A DNA stretch of 64,000 nt from Dimorphilus gyrociliatus. Lineage: Eukaryota > Annelida > Polychaeta > Dinophilidae. The notes beneath the pieces were generated by a model. The model was not told the DNA's origin, did not search any database, and worked only from the letters and a program-made list of their open reading frames with translations. Positions 35,274 through 47,000 of this stretch are shown here, piece by piece; within the stretch, counting starts at the first letter, position 1, and the number at the start of each line of letters is the position of its first letter. Location of the stretch: the NCBI GenBank assembly GCA_904063045.1, contig CAJFCJ010000001.1, positions 1,557,501 through 1,621,500 on the forward strand, written 5' to 3'. Made by a program: the position numbers and the translations under genes.

Positions 35274-37420
35274 CTAGGAGAACATTTTCTCAAAGAACGC
35301 ATCAATATTGTCTGATGATGATGATGATATACTGGAAGATACTGGTACATTACTCGAAAGTAAAATTGTACTTGGTATTGATGCATTTGATGGAGTATTC
35401 TGCTGACTCAATGAACTGTCTTTTACAAATGAGTCATCTGATATTTTTAAGCTGCTGCTATTATCCTTTGATATAGAAGTTTCACTAACAAAACTATCTC
35501 GGACAGAGCCACTTGATTGGCGAACGCTTACTGATGATATTGAACTTTCCATAATTAAACTGTCAGGAACACTTAGTGGACTTTTAGTGCTTTTTGTTTT
35601 AGAGCTGGCAGTCTCCTCAACTAAGCTATCATTTGCCACTTCATCAAAAGTTGCCAATTTCATTCGTTTCCTTTTGCAGCTCCTGAAAGTATATTACTGC
35701 ATTTAATTGTACTCTATTTTGATTGCTAGAAGCATATTATAATAGTTTTAGAGACCTTGAAGTATTTAAATCCTCACTAGAAAATGATGAACTATCTTCT
35801 ACAAATGATCTTTTTGAAAATGAGGTATTCCTCAATTTTTTCAAAGAATCACTGTATTTCTTTGAGAATTCGCCGGAAATAAATTCCGGTTGACCAGTAA
35901 GTAAAATGCTTTTATGGCATTCAGTCACTATTCCTTTTCCAATTGATGTCTTTAAAAATAGCGATGGCTCTTCTTCTAACTCCTGATTACTTTGCTCATG
36001 GAGGGGTTTAGCGTATTGTATACTTTTCCAAAATTCTTGACCATTGGATCTTGCACAGCGACTTTGGATTACAAGCTGGAAGGATGGAAAAGTTTTAAGA
36101 TAATCAAATCATTACTCCTAGGCCAAAGTACTAACTGAATTGATGCTCTTTAAAACATCCTCAATCTATCATTTATAAAATATCAATATTACTAAAATTA
36201 TAAAGTAACAATTAGGATTTAAAACAAACCCTAATAGTTTTCATGCCAAGTTTGTGAGCCGCTTTTGAATGTTCAACAATTTTGTAAATGTATAAAGATG
36301 CATTGTGAGCTATATTCAAATACAATGAACAGCACATGTAGGCAATTGAATCTTGAACTTTATCCGTCAAAGATTTGTTCATTTTATCCTCAATGATATA
36401 AATAGCAGATGGCATCTAAGATAAATTATGTTTATTCTAAATAGTATTGAAATGTTAAAATTACTTGTTGAATCTTTGATGGGATTGAATCATTGTTAGT
36501 TGAATCTTTAATTAAACATAAAATTCCATTTGAATTCCTACTCAGCCAGAAGTTAATAGCATCAAGGAATAGATCTTCATCTCCATTCTCAATTAATAAG
36601 TCAATGATATTGTAATCGATAAATAATACGGGTATTACCCACTAAAAAAGTAAAGGTATATACTGTATATATATAGATATTTGTAATTAAATAATTACTT
36701 GATATACTGTACATATTGTTAAGGGTAGAACTTTTTCCTCCTGCTCTGAAAATTCTGTAGTTGATGGTTTATTGACATCTATAAGGGGAAAAATGACGGA
36801 AATTACTCCAAAATAGTTATTCTAAACACGTGTTCTTAATAGATTTATTTGTAGAATAAAAATGTCGGAAATTGCTAAACTTCAAACATTTTATTACCTG
36901 ATATCAAACCTGATTTGTGTCTATCAGATTGAATAAATTCTAAAAAATGCCTTATTCTTTCTTTTATATCTAATGATTGAGTTTTCCTGCATCCTTCGCA
37001 TGATAAGTAGGCTTGGTGTGCCCATCGAAGTTGTAAAAGACCGTTTTGAGGTTGAAAAATAATGCATTTGAAAACAATTGTTGACCTAATTTTGCGTTTT
37101 ATCAAATCTGTAAAAGACCTTCGTTCTGCTAACGTTAGATTCTCAGAATCAATAACTACTTTATTGTTCTTCTTTAGAATGTTTACACATTCTAGAATTC
37201 CTTGACGGAACGATGAGTCTGGATTCTTTAGAAAGTAATAATTGGGATCGAATCTTATAAAGTCTGATTTATCCTTTAAGTTATCTAGAAAATACCGAGT
37301 TTTTCCCTGTAATAGTCAACGGGTACTCAACAATACATAAAAATTTTAAGTGATTTAGACAAAACCTACACAATGTGGAGGACCAATAAAGAAAACGACC
37401 TCGAATTGTGAATTATCCAT
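35274..37420 (-). CDS. P-loop PNKP-kinase-like protein with serine-repeat tail
   Basis: Minus-strand gene of about seven exons; ATG at 37420. The N-terminus has a beta strand and Walker A loop split by an intron (VVFFIGPPHC|GKTRYF), then RFDPNYYFLKN, QGILECVNILKKNNKVVIDS (Walker B-like) and ERRSFTDLIKRK, a layout like the kinase half of polynucleotide kinase (PNKP) without its phosphatase or FHA parts. A Cys pair (CEGC) and a second alpha/beta region follow (VIPVLFIDYNIIDLL; AHKLGMKTIRV). The C-terminal part has GQEFWKSIQYAKP, a basic CKRKRMK likely nuclear signal, and about five degenerate DSFVxETSIS-type repeats before a final DAFFEKMF. Substrate unknown. A decayed copy of the tail lies about 1 kb downstream of the stop. 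Confidence 0.65.
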
Positions 37421-38333
37421 AATTTCAACAAACTTTCAAAACACGTGCGAAGCGGGTTATAGAAATTTACAAACTAAATAGATGGCGCTTCTTGTACATT
37501 TCGGACTGAATGTTTTACATTCAATATTGAATTGAAAATATTCAAAGAACGATTAATACTAGTATTTTTTATTATTAAACTTTAACTGGAATCATACAAC
37601 GCATGAATAGCAAATAAATTTCAATGAATTATTAAAATATTTGATTATACTTTAAGCATACGAAAATGGCAGTAGCTCAGTCAGTTTACTTTTACTAGTT
37701 GCCCTGATTACCTTTTACAGTTGCTGGTGAAATTGGCTGCAGAGGATTATGCTTATTTAATACGTTATAAAACGTGCAAAGGAGCGTGATAATCTTTAGC
37801 AAAGTTAGAATAATTAGAAAAAGTTGCCTGGAAGAGAAAGCTCATTTCTTATCTGTATAGACTTAATTAAATATTTAACCTTCCATCTTCGTTCACATAA
37901 ACGATTTTATCATTGATATATCCATTAGAACAATTTAGCTATTATCATACATATATTCCACTGACTTCTATCCTAAAAAATTGAATTTTTGAAATTCCCG
38001 CCAATATTTTGGAGGCGGATGTAACTGCTGCTAGAAACCATATCCGTGTTACTATCGAACGTGGAATTTTTTTGGAAATTGTCACCCTCTGCTTTGTGCT
38101 ATTATCTGGTACAACATCTCTGAATGTATACTAACAATTAAAAATCCCTGCAGATCATAGGATTAAAATTTATGTAATCAAAGGTGCAATTTTCTGAAGA
38201 CACCGATTTTTCTGAGTGATATTTAAAGATCTTTGAAAAAATTAGCTTTGTTTTGAGTACTAAAAGTAGCTTGAAACAGGAAATAATCTCTCGAAGTCTA
38301 TTCTTTTTTGTGTCTATGTGAATATTTGTTATA
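37421..38333. other. Divergent intergenic region upstream of the GALNT7-like gene
   Basis: Holds the promoters of the kinase-like gene (minus) and the GALNT7-like gene (plus). A pyrimidine-AG site near 37720 could belong to a 5' UTR intron. No coding frame called. Confidence 0.4.
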
Positions 38334-41300
38334 ATGAGGTTAACTCTGAGACTGTTACTTAAGGTGGTAGCAATTTTTGGTCTGTTATTGATTGTTCTAC
38401 CTCTCTGGCTAAATAGATTGGATAAGGATAATATTAAAAAAGAAGTTCATAGAAATAATATTGTAAGTTTCACAGTATTTCACATTGATGATAATAACAC
38501 GTGGTATTCTAAAAAAAAATCGATTTTAAATCTAATATAGGATTCCAAAGTCAACATTCCTGATTTGAAAATCAATCAGGACCAAGGAAACAACTTTAAT
38601 GAAGAAGATGGAGGTGCTCAATTACCTCCACCAGATAAGAGACAAGAAAACGTTCACAAACAAGAAGGTATTACAGACAATGAAGATTCTGCCCCAATTG
38701 GTTTTGAACCGGTTGTTTATGGGCCCAAGTCTGTGTTCAAAGATGGTATTATAGGAAACTATGAGCCAAAATTTGAGCCAAAAACAGGAGCTGGCGAAAT
38801 GGGAAAGCCTGTCTACATATCTATGTCTGAGAGATCAGAGGCAGACAGGTAAATGAGTTTCACTATGATGCATACATATCCAAACTGACAAAAACCGTTA
38901 AATTATTCATGTAGATAAAAGTAATTTATTAAAGTTCAGTATAGAAAACTGCGGTGATAAATAAAAGAAGGAGTTTTTATAAATCAATATATGCAAATGC
39001 TAAAAAAAAGACGATAATCACATAAACTTTGTAAGAAGCGGATTTTCGATTATCGACTAAATACATTTATTTAGTTAGTTTGTTTATACATAAAGTACTA
39101 AGTAACTTGTCTTGTTAATAATTATTAAATAGAAATGTATTATTTATATACTTTTTAAACAGATCAATCAGTGAATTTGGATTTAATATGGTCGCAAGTG
39201 ATAAAATATCTATGAATCGAAACATACCTGATACTAGATTAGACGAATGCAAATACTGGCATTATCCCGAAACTTTACCAACTGCTTCAGTTATAATAGT
39301 TTTTCATAATGAAGGATGGTCTTCACTTTTACGAACAGTACACTCTGTTATTGATAACTCACCTCCTCAACTTCTTCACGAAGTTGTTATGGTTGATGAT
39401 TTCAGCAGCAAGGCTCATTTAGGACAAAAACTACAAGATTATATAGACACACAATTTAAAGGTTTAGTCAAACTGCACAGAAATAAAGAAAGATTAGGAC
39501 TCATAAGAACAAGAACTTTGGGAGCTAAATATTCTACCGGTGATGTTATTGTGTTTCTTGACGCTCATTGCGAGTGCAATAGAAACTGGCTGCCTCCTCT
39601 TCTTGCAAGAATTTCTTACGACAGGTTTGTTTCCACACTACTTTCGCAGTAGAAAAAAAATTTCAAATACTAGATTAACCATGTATTAAAACTTGAAATT
39701 TAATTATTTTAATTATTAAGTTGGAAATATTAAAATATTCCACAATAGACATATAATGACTGTACCTGTTATCGATGCCATACATTGGGATACTTTTCAA
39801 TATCACTCAAGTTATGCTGAAAATACGCACTTTAGAGGCATATTTGAATGGGGCTTCTTATATAAGGAAAGTCGAGTACCAGTCAAAGAACTATCTCGAC
39901 ACCAATACGCTAGCGAACCGTATTGGTGAGATAAATTACTACCCATTTATTCTCTTTCCTAATGAGTTTTTTCTTGGCGGCCTATTGCTTTTCTTAATCT
40001 TATTTTATCTATGAAGCAAATTTACGTGCGAGGTGAAGGGGATCTTTATTTAGTTTTGGTATTTATCTTTTTCAGAACCATTATGACTGTTCCTACCATA
40101 GATGGTATAGATTGGAATACATTTCGGTATTCTCCTGTTTATCAGGACGGGCAGCATTATAGAGGTATTTTTGAATGGGGATTTTTGTATAAGGAATCCT
40201 CTGTTCCGGATAAAGTTCTTAGGTCCAGAAAATACAATAGTGAGCCTTATCAGTGAGTGGTGATTGGATCCTCTTATAAACTAAAATTTTATAAACTTAA
40301 AAGTGTGCAAGCTGTTTATGATTCTCAGTTGTTGAAATGATAAGCGGAAAATATATTTAAAGTAATGTCCTAATAGCTTTCTAAATATTGTGCACATAAA
40401 CTGAAAATCAATTAAACAGCTTTTACACTTTTTAATATTCTGTTGTCGAATCGTCTATAAGAAATATTTTCTAAACTTCTAGGTCACCTACACATGCTGG
40501 AGGATTATTTGCAATTGATAGGAAGTATTTCTTTGAACTTGGAGCTTACGATCCAGGTCTTTTAATATGGGGAGGTGAAAATTTTGAATTATCTTTCAAA
40601 ATTTGGCAATGTGGTGGATCAATTGAATGGGTTCCTTGCTCAAGAGTTGGCCACGTATATCGAAATTCCATGCCCTATGGATTTGGCAATATAAATCCAC
40701 AAATTCCAATTATATTAATCAATTATATGAGAGTCGTAGAAGTTTGGTTAGACGACAAATACAAAGAATATTTTTATACAAGGTAAGAAACATTATAGGA
40801 AATAATTATTAACTTATAACAAGTTTTTATTTTTGTAGAGAACCAACTATTAGAGGTTATCCAATAGGTAATGTCACAGAACAAATAGAATTTAAGAAGA
40901 AGCACAAATGCAGATCTTTTGACTGGTTTATGAAAAATATCGCATACGAAGTGTTTGATCGATTTCCTCCCCTGCCACCAAACGTTGGTTGGGGGGAAAT
41001 TGCTCAGAGAGACTCACCAAATCCACAATGTTGGGACACACAAGGCCAACCACTGGGTGGTGGCGCTATTGGCGTTTCACCATGCCATCACTTGGGGGGC
41101 AATCAAATGTTCAGATTAAATGCTGAAGGACAAATAGGAGTTGGAGAGCGATGCATACGTGAAGCTGGTAATGTGCTACAATTGAATTATTGTCCTGTTC
41201 ACCCAACTGGTCCTTGGAAATGGGATAAGGAAACAGGATTAATCAGCCATACCGGTGGAAAATGTGTGGGATTTAGGGCACTTAAGCTTAAACTGGTAAC

Positions 41301-41367
41301 ATGTGACAAGGAAGACTCAACTCAACTTTGGATCATTAAAGAAATCAGAACGTGGACAAAAAATTAG
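38334..41367 (+). CDS. GALNT7: Polypeptide GalNAc-transferase of the GALNT7 type
   Basis: Exons 38334-38462, 38541-38848, 39163-39624, one of two alternative exons (39749-39925 or 40076-40252), 40483-40782 and 40839-41367, giving 634 residues. Type II membrane topology: a short tail, a TM segment ([16 protein letters not shown]), a stem, then the catalytic domain with [16 protein letters not shown] (a GALNT7 hallmark), [20 protein letters not shown], the metal-binding DAHCE (DxH), [26 protein letters not shown] and GHVYR. The C-terminus is a ricin-type lectin domain (MGGN-like [29 protein letters not shown]). GALNT7 enzymes extend mucin-type O-glycosylation on partly glycosylated peptides in the Golgi. 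The alternative exons cover the region between DxH and the WGGEN motif. Start codon and TM match the family. Confidence 0.93.
39749..39925 (+). other. Alternative exon 4a of the GALNT7-like gene
   Basis: 177 bases, flanked by ...CACAATAG and GTGAGA. It encodes [20 protein letters not shown] ... [14 protein letters not shown] ... SEPYW. It shares length, phase and most residues with exon 4b. It ends with two bases TG of a split codon, giving TGG (Trp) when joined to exon 5. Confidence 0.85.
40076..40252 (+). other. Alternative exon 4b of the GALNT7-like gene
   Basis: 177 bases, flanked by CTTTTTCAG and GTGAGT. It encodes [20 protein letters not shown] ... [14 protein letters not shown] ... 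SEPYQ. It begins with a single base A that completes the AGA codon started by exon 3. If spliced after exon 4a, that A would complete TG to TGA, a stop. Confidence 0.85.
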
Positions 41368-41730
41368 AAAAATGTTTCATACCAAATTAAATTGGTTATT
41401 GGGATCATCATTAACTTTAAACATTATGGACAAGTTATTTGACAAACTGACGATATTTTAGAACCTAATAAGCAAAAATAACTTACTTAAAGATCGATTT
41501 TTATTTATCTATATGAAAAGGTCACTTTTTAAAACGTTTGATGAAGCACTTGTTATCGGTGATTTGTTTTTTCTCCATACTATTTACTGATTGATAGTTT
41601 AGTAATCCTAAATTCTGAGAAATTGTTTTATAATTAATCTGTTTTTTGTTGAAATATCATGTCCAGGGTTATATTAGATATTTGAATATATTTATATCAA
41701 ATCTATAGAACAAAAACATATTATACTGTA

Positions 41731-42783
41731 TTATGAAACTATTGTTGGAGCCCAATCGTCTGGCTCTGAAGCCCAATTCACTCCATATTTAGTTTTTAAA
41801 CAGTTCAACAGTTTTTCAGCTTTATTTGATAGGTCTTCATCATCATATTCAACTATTTCTGAGAGCAGAGGCCCAATAGTAGATGATAATACTCCATTTA
41901 CTGCATCCTGTCTGATTTCTTCAGGTAAATCTTTCAGTTGCCAGTAAAGTATTGTGAGGAGTTTACTATAGAATTTTGGGTATAGACCGATGGCCTCTCG
42001 ACAAGAGCAAAGAAGGTTTATTAAAATTTTCCATTTTTCTAACACTTCATAAATATGGCCTACTAATAGGAACACATAAGTGGCCTGTAATTCCCCTAAT
42101 ATCTCCTCTTCTGATGATTCTTGAAATAACTCTTTAAGTTGCCATGATCTATCCAGGCAATGCTTAGTTATATCTTCTTTATTGCAGAATTTTGGAGGAC
42201 GAGCCTTTTCTTGAATAATAGACCAATTTATAATTGTCCCTGGAAAAGGTAGCATATTTGGTAGACCTTCATTTTTTGAACGGCCCTGTCTTTCAGCAGT
42301 ATTTGAACGTTCAGGCATAAGATTCGGAACTGATGTCATATATCCACAATCAGGCATTAAACGCTTTAAGAGTTTTTCATTTATAACAGATGTTAAAGAA
42401 ATCCATCGTCTATACGTATCGTAGGGATAAGGTACTAAACGATGGTCAATACTCTGCTTATTACTTTCTATATCTTCGTCACCAGTTAAATTAACGCGTT
42501 CAACTCTCTCTTCCAAATCTAACCATTTCCACACCAGTACTTCGCCCGGAGAAGTATGAATTAATATGCTGGTTCTTGGCCCTTGTCGTTTCATTTTGTC
42601 ATCATTACAATTCCAGAACAAAAGGTGTACTCCCGGAGGAATCATTTTTATACCGGCGATATCTCCATCAAATGTCTTCCAGGTACATGAACAATCTATA
42701 CCGAATTCTGAACCAACAGGTAAGTTAGTTGTAACAATGGTAGCACCCTTATTGAAAAGGTACTGAGCCTCGTCTTGATCCAT
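41731..42783 (-). CDS. AAR2: AAR2 splicing factor homologue
   Basis: Intronless minus-strand gene of 350 residues; true ATG at 42783 (MDQDEAQYLFNKGATIV). The N-terminal beta domain has GSEFGIDCSCTW, FDGDIAGIKMIPPGVHLLFW and a W-rich loop (EVLVWKWL), matching human AAR2 (KGTEFGIDY, KMIPPGIHF). Mid-protein motifs include YPYDTYRRWISLTSVINEKL and the helical C-terminal domain ELQATYVFLLVGHIYEVLEKW and FYSKLLTILYWQLKDLPEE. AAR2 binds the RNase H domain of Prp8 during cytoplasmic assembly of U5 snRNP and is released on maturation. Divergent from FAU, about 270 bases away. Lack of introns contrasts with most neighbours. Confidence 0.93.
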   Translation of the reverse strand: MDQDEAQYLFNKGATIVTTNLPVGSEFGIDCSCTWKTFDGDIAGIKMIPPGVHLLFWNCNDDKMKRQGPRTSILIHTSPGEVLVWKWLDLEERVERVNLTGDEDIESNKQSIDHRLVPYPYDTYRRWISLTSVINEKLLKRLMPDCGYMTSVPNLMPERSNTAERQGRSKNEGLPNMLPFPGTIINWSIIQEKARPPKFCNKEDITKHCLDRSWQLKELFQESSEEEILGELQATYVFLLVGHIYEVLEKWKILINLLCSCREAIGLYPKFYSKLLTILYWQLKDLPEEIRQDAVNGVLSSTIGPLLSEIVEYDDEDLSNKAEKLLNCLKTKYGVNWASEPDDWAPTIVS

Positions 42784-43055
42784 TAAGCTAAAATTAACTA
42801 TATACACTAAATTCAAGTCGTACGTTCTTCTTACGATTAACCGGTTTTATAGTTAACCGGTGTGCGGAAGCGCAAATCACGTGTCTTCCTTTTTAGCCGC
42901 CATATTGGTTATTGCAACTGCACGTGTAAGTTTTTAAAGAATTACGTAGTTAAACAATTACATATTACACAACCAAACGTAAAAAGTATCTATACTTAAG
43001 ACTAAGATCCGTCAGAAACGAAATTTGCTTTAAACGCTCTTGTTAAACAGGCATA
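42784..43055. promoter_or_regulatory. Divergent AAR2/FAU promoter with paired AACCGG sites
   Basis: The 272-base gap holds TTAACCGGTT (42837-42846) and TTAACCGGTG (42853-42862), both close to the Grainyhead/CP2 consensus AACCGGTT. It also holds a GCGGAAGCGC ETS-like site, an E-box CACGTG (42878-42883) and GCCGCCAT (42897-42904), the reverse of the YY1/initiator-type ATGGCGGC. A GT splice donor (ACGTGTAAG) follows at about 42922. The motif cluster supports a shared promoter; factor identities are inferred. Confidence 0.5.
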
Positions 43056-43525
43056 ATGCAGCTGTTTGTTCGAGGCCGTACTACACACACTCTCCAGTTG
43101 ACTGGAAATGAAAATGTCAACGATTTGAAGGTAATTTACATTTACTTTCAAGTAAATTGTAACTAAAAACCAATAATTTCTTCTTTATTAACTTGTGATT
43201 AAAGACAAAATTGGCTGAAGCCGAAGGAGTTCAAGTTTCTGAGCTTGCTCTTTACGCCGCTGGTGAACCTTTGGCAGATAATGCCCAATTGAACTCATGC
43301 ACTGAATTGTCTACTTTGGATTTGGAAGTCCGTCTTCTCGGTGGTAAAGTTCACGGTTCTTTGGCTCGTGCTGGTAAAGTAAAGGGACAGACCCCCAAAG
43401 TCGACAAGCAAGAGAAGAAGAAGAAGAAGACTGGTCGCGCAAAGAGACGTCTTCAATACAACAGACGATTCGTCAATGTTGTTTCCACTTTCGGACGTCG
43501 TAAGGGACCTAACTCTAACAGTTAA
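43056..43525 (+). CDS. FAU: FAU: ubiquitin-like / ribosomal protein eS30 fusion
   Basis: Two exons (43056-43130, 43205-43525), 131 residues. The N-terminal ubiquitin-like domain ([19 protein letters not shown] ... LEVRLLGG) runs straight into eS30 at [20 protein letters not shown], with the basic tail [20 protein letters not shown] and the end [10 protein letters not shown]. The Gly-Gly before KVHGS is the processing site that releases eS30 into the 40S subunit. More GC-rich, codon-biased sequence than its neighbours (for example CTCGGTGG, GTCGACAAG) fits a highly expressed ribosomal gene. Confidence 0.97.
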
Positions 43526-44074
43526 ATGTAGTACTTGGGGGATAAATACAGTTTTGGATGATATGATTTTATGAACTTATCATGAAATGAAAAAGTTTAA
43601 CCTCATATTTGTAACATTATTAATATGGTAGAAAAATTTTTGACAATAATTTACATTCAAGTTATCGTCTTATTTAGACAGAAAAATAAGCAATCAAAGA
43701 TGGAACCATTATCTAGACTAAAGAAAGTAGAGGCAGCAGTTTCAAATTACATATAGGACCATAGTGTATTTCAATTCCACATTACACATAACATCTACTT
43801 GAAACAATATATACTGAATAGATTAATAACTAAAGTATACCGAATATTGTATATATTTCATCGAAAAAAAAGCAGATAATTTATAAGCATATGCTTTATT
43901 TACTCTTGCAAATAATCTAAAAATAATTCTATCAACTGTAAATAATACGATTACAAAGAATACGAGAAAATATAAATCGGATTTTTACAAAAAGGTCATA
44001 CCAATTCGGTATTTGAAGAGCACACGCTAACGGCAAATTAGCGAGATAAAGCTCAGATCTTTTTTACCATAGAA
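43526..44074. other. Intergenic, nothing recognised
   Basis: FAU 3' UTR, then AT-rich sequence leading to the RA-domain gene. No coding frame. Confidence 0.45.
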
Positions 44075-47000
44075 ATGATAAATTCGTTTGATTACAATAT
44101 GAACAAATTGAAGAAAGTAGACAGTCATGACAGTTGTTCCTATTCTCTAAAAGTATTCAACATGTCATCAGACTCGCAGACTGTTGAATATAGAGACATA
44201 GAAGTAGAAGAAAGTTCATCTGTTGATGATGTTGTTAAAATTGCGCTAAATAAGTTTGGAATACCTGAGTATGAGGTATCAAGGTATGAATTGAGGGATG
44301 TCATAGGTAAATATAACACAGAAAGATGGATAGAAGAATATGGAAAGCTTCTGCATTCTAACGAAAAGCCAGTTTCCATGGAGCAATTTATAAGACCATC
44401 GAAAGGCTACATGAGAAGGTTTGAATTAAAGAAAAAGGATAACCAGAGTAAGAAGAGAAAAGGTTTGTAAAATGTTGCAATTTAACTTGTATAAGGTATA
44501 TTAGCTCGAATATAATTTTTGTCTAGAATCAAAAAATTTCATTCAATCAATTGCTGCTTTTTCGGAATCAATCGATTGTCAGATTGTAAAAATGCCGAAA
44601 AATGAACCATTTTTATTGTTATTATCTGGAAATGATAGCGAAACTGAAAAAATGGTACACCCTCTAGTCGGAACAGTTTTAACCGTTGGAAGCGATCCTC
44701 AGGGTTGCGATATTCCTCTGCAAGAGGAAGATATTGGTGGACGTCATTGTTGGTTAACAATCCACAGGAATAATGATAGAACATTTCTGGGCGTAGAACC
44801 ATTAGCGGATTGTAAAGTTAAGCTTAATGGTAATCGTATTAGAGAGCCTACAAATGTTTTCTCGGGTGATATTATACAATTTGGCGAATGTTTTACATTC
44901 TTTTTCAAGGTTAAAGAAATAAGTCATTAGTGTGAAATTAAAATTACAATTTATATTTAAAGAAATTCTACTTAAAAAAAAAACTGTTTATTTATCTCTT
45001 GAACCTTGAAGGACCCAAATGATTCTATAAACAAGGCTAACGTTAAAACTTTAAATTTCGAAGAAGACACTGTAGATTATACTACGGAAGAACTAGTAGC
45101 TAGATGGCTAAAGATGAAGAAAGAATGTTACGATCAAGATAGAAAAAGACATAAGTTTGCTTTTGATTTCGATAAATCGAAGGAAATTATTCAATATGCT
45201 GCAGACTTAATAGATAGAGATGGAACATATTACCGTTTAGCTCCGGTTTATTTCTTTGCAATGACTATAGAATATTGTTCCGTTCATCAACCGCAAACAC
45301 ATACGAGGCAATTCATGATAGATCTTACGGAAACCATTCAAAGTAGTATACAGGTAAAAAATCAGAATCCTAATTAATCAAATATACATTTTTAATGTTT
45401 ATTTATAGAATCTGAGTTCAGTGGTTGATGATCTCGATCCGAAATATCACGATGTCGATTCACAAGATGAATTTAACCAAAATTTTAGCAAACTGTCCAG
45501 CTGGTTGGCTAATTGTAGTGAACTTTATTACTTTTTAAAAAAAAATATAACTCAATATCTTATGGATCCTTCAACTTCATTGAAGGAGGAAGACTTTCGT
45601 TTAGTCGATGTTGAACAAAGAGTAGAATCATCTCTTCAAAATTCTATTCATAAAGCTTTTCAAACTACCATTAATTATTTGACAAGATTACTTAATAAGT
45701 GCATTAATCAAATGATCAATTGTTGTTTTGAAGATATAGAAGATGAAGACAATATTCACTTAATTGATTTACTACAAAGTATCGTTGATATCCTAGAAAA
45801 GAGTCTTATTCATTCAGATATAATTCGAAATTTATTGGATTGTATATTATTTTTCATCAATTGTACAGTTCTAAATGAAATCTTACAAAATGGTAATTAA
45901 ATACGAAAATTTGCATATTTAATCAAAAATTTTGCGTTGTTTTAATTTTAGATAAATATTTTAATTTCCAATTTGGAATTCGTATAAAAACGCTTCTCGA
46001 TCCTTTTGGCGAATGGATTATCGATAATTGCTTAAAAACTAAAGCAGATGAAAAATTGAAAGGTTTACACCAGTTAGTTTCCTTACTATCAACACCTCAA
46101 ATCATATTATTAGAGGTAAGGTAGTGTTTTATAATTAAGCTATTTATTCTGTAACCCTTGATTTTTTTTTTGTTATTTATTTAGAATAATTGGATGGAGT
46201 TAAAGAGGAAATATCCATCTATTCCTTCTCAAAGATTATATTATATATTAAAGAATTATAAACTTAAGGGTAATAGATCTCTTCCGAAACTCTGGGAGCC
46301 GGATGAGTGTATTACAGATAGCGAGGATATTATACTTGAAAACTTTACTAATTTCCCAAAGCTAATCATTCCAAGGAATGGCTATCAGGTCAATTTGAAG
46401 AATAAGAGCATAGATAAATCTTTCTATGAAACGCTTGCGAAGATTTCATCTGCATTTTACACAGCTAAATCCATGCAAGCTAAAGTTGATAATGTACTTG
46501 GGAAAGAGACAGTATCGAGACAAGAGACGCTTTCATCATCTTACACCGTCTCAAGAACAAAAAGCACTAATACAATCGATCTCCTCGCTGAACTAGAAGG
46601 TATTGATATACCCTACGATCTTAATGAGCTACCCGAAGGAAGGTGCAGGGCTAATTCTCAGGGCAACGAGATAGAAGGAGCTAACAATAAAGAAGAAGCG
46701 TTAGCATTTTCAAGGCGAAGAGCATGTTCAGAAAATTTACCAAGAAAGGCCCTTGGAAGTTTTCAGCAAAGGAGTCACTCGATTAGCTCTCCTGATGTAT
46801 CTATAGGTGGAGTAGAATCTCTTAAACCAATTAGACCACCAAGAAGAAAAAAAACAGAAAAGATAACGAAAAAAGAATTAATACCTAATGAACTAGCTAA
46901 ATTAAACAACCTAAAACAACAACTAATCAACGATTTTATACCAACAAAGAGAAAAACGTCGAAGAAGAACAAGAGAATGACGTTAAACAGTATAAAAACC

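Noticed and set aside
37670-37760. Possible tRNA-like or coding stretch (GGCAGTAGCTCAGTCAG)
   Set aside because: No cloverleaf partner arms or GTTCGA T-loop found, and the ATG frame closes after ten codons.
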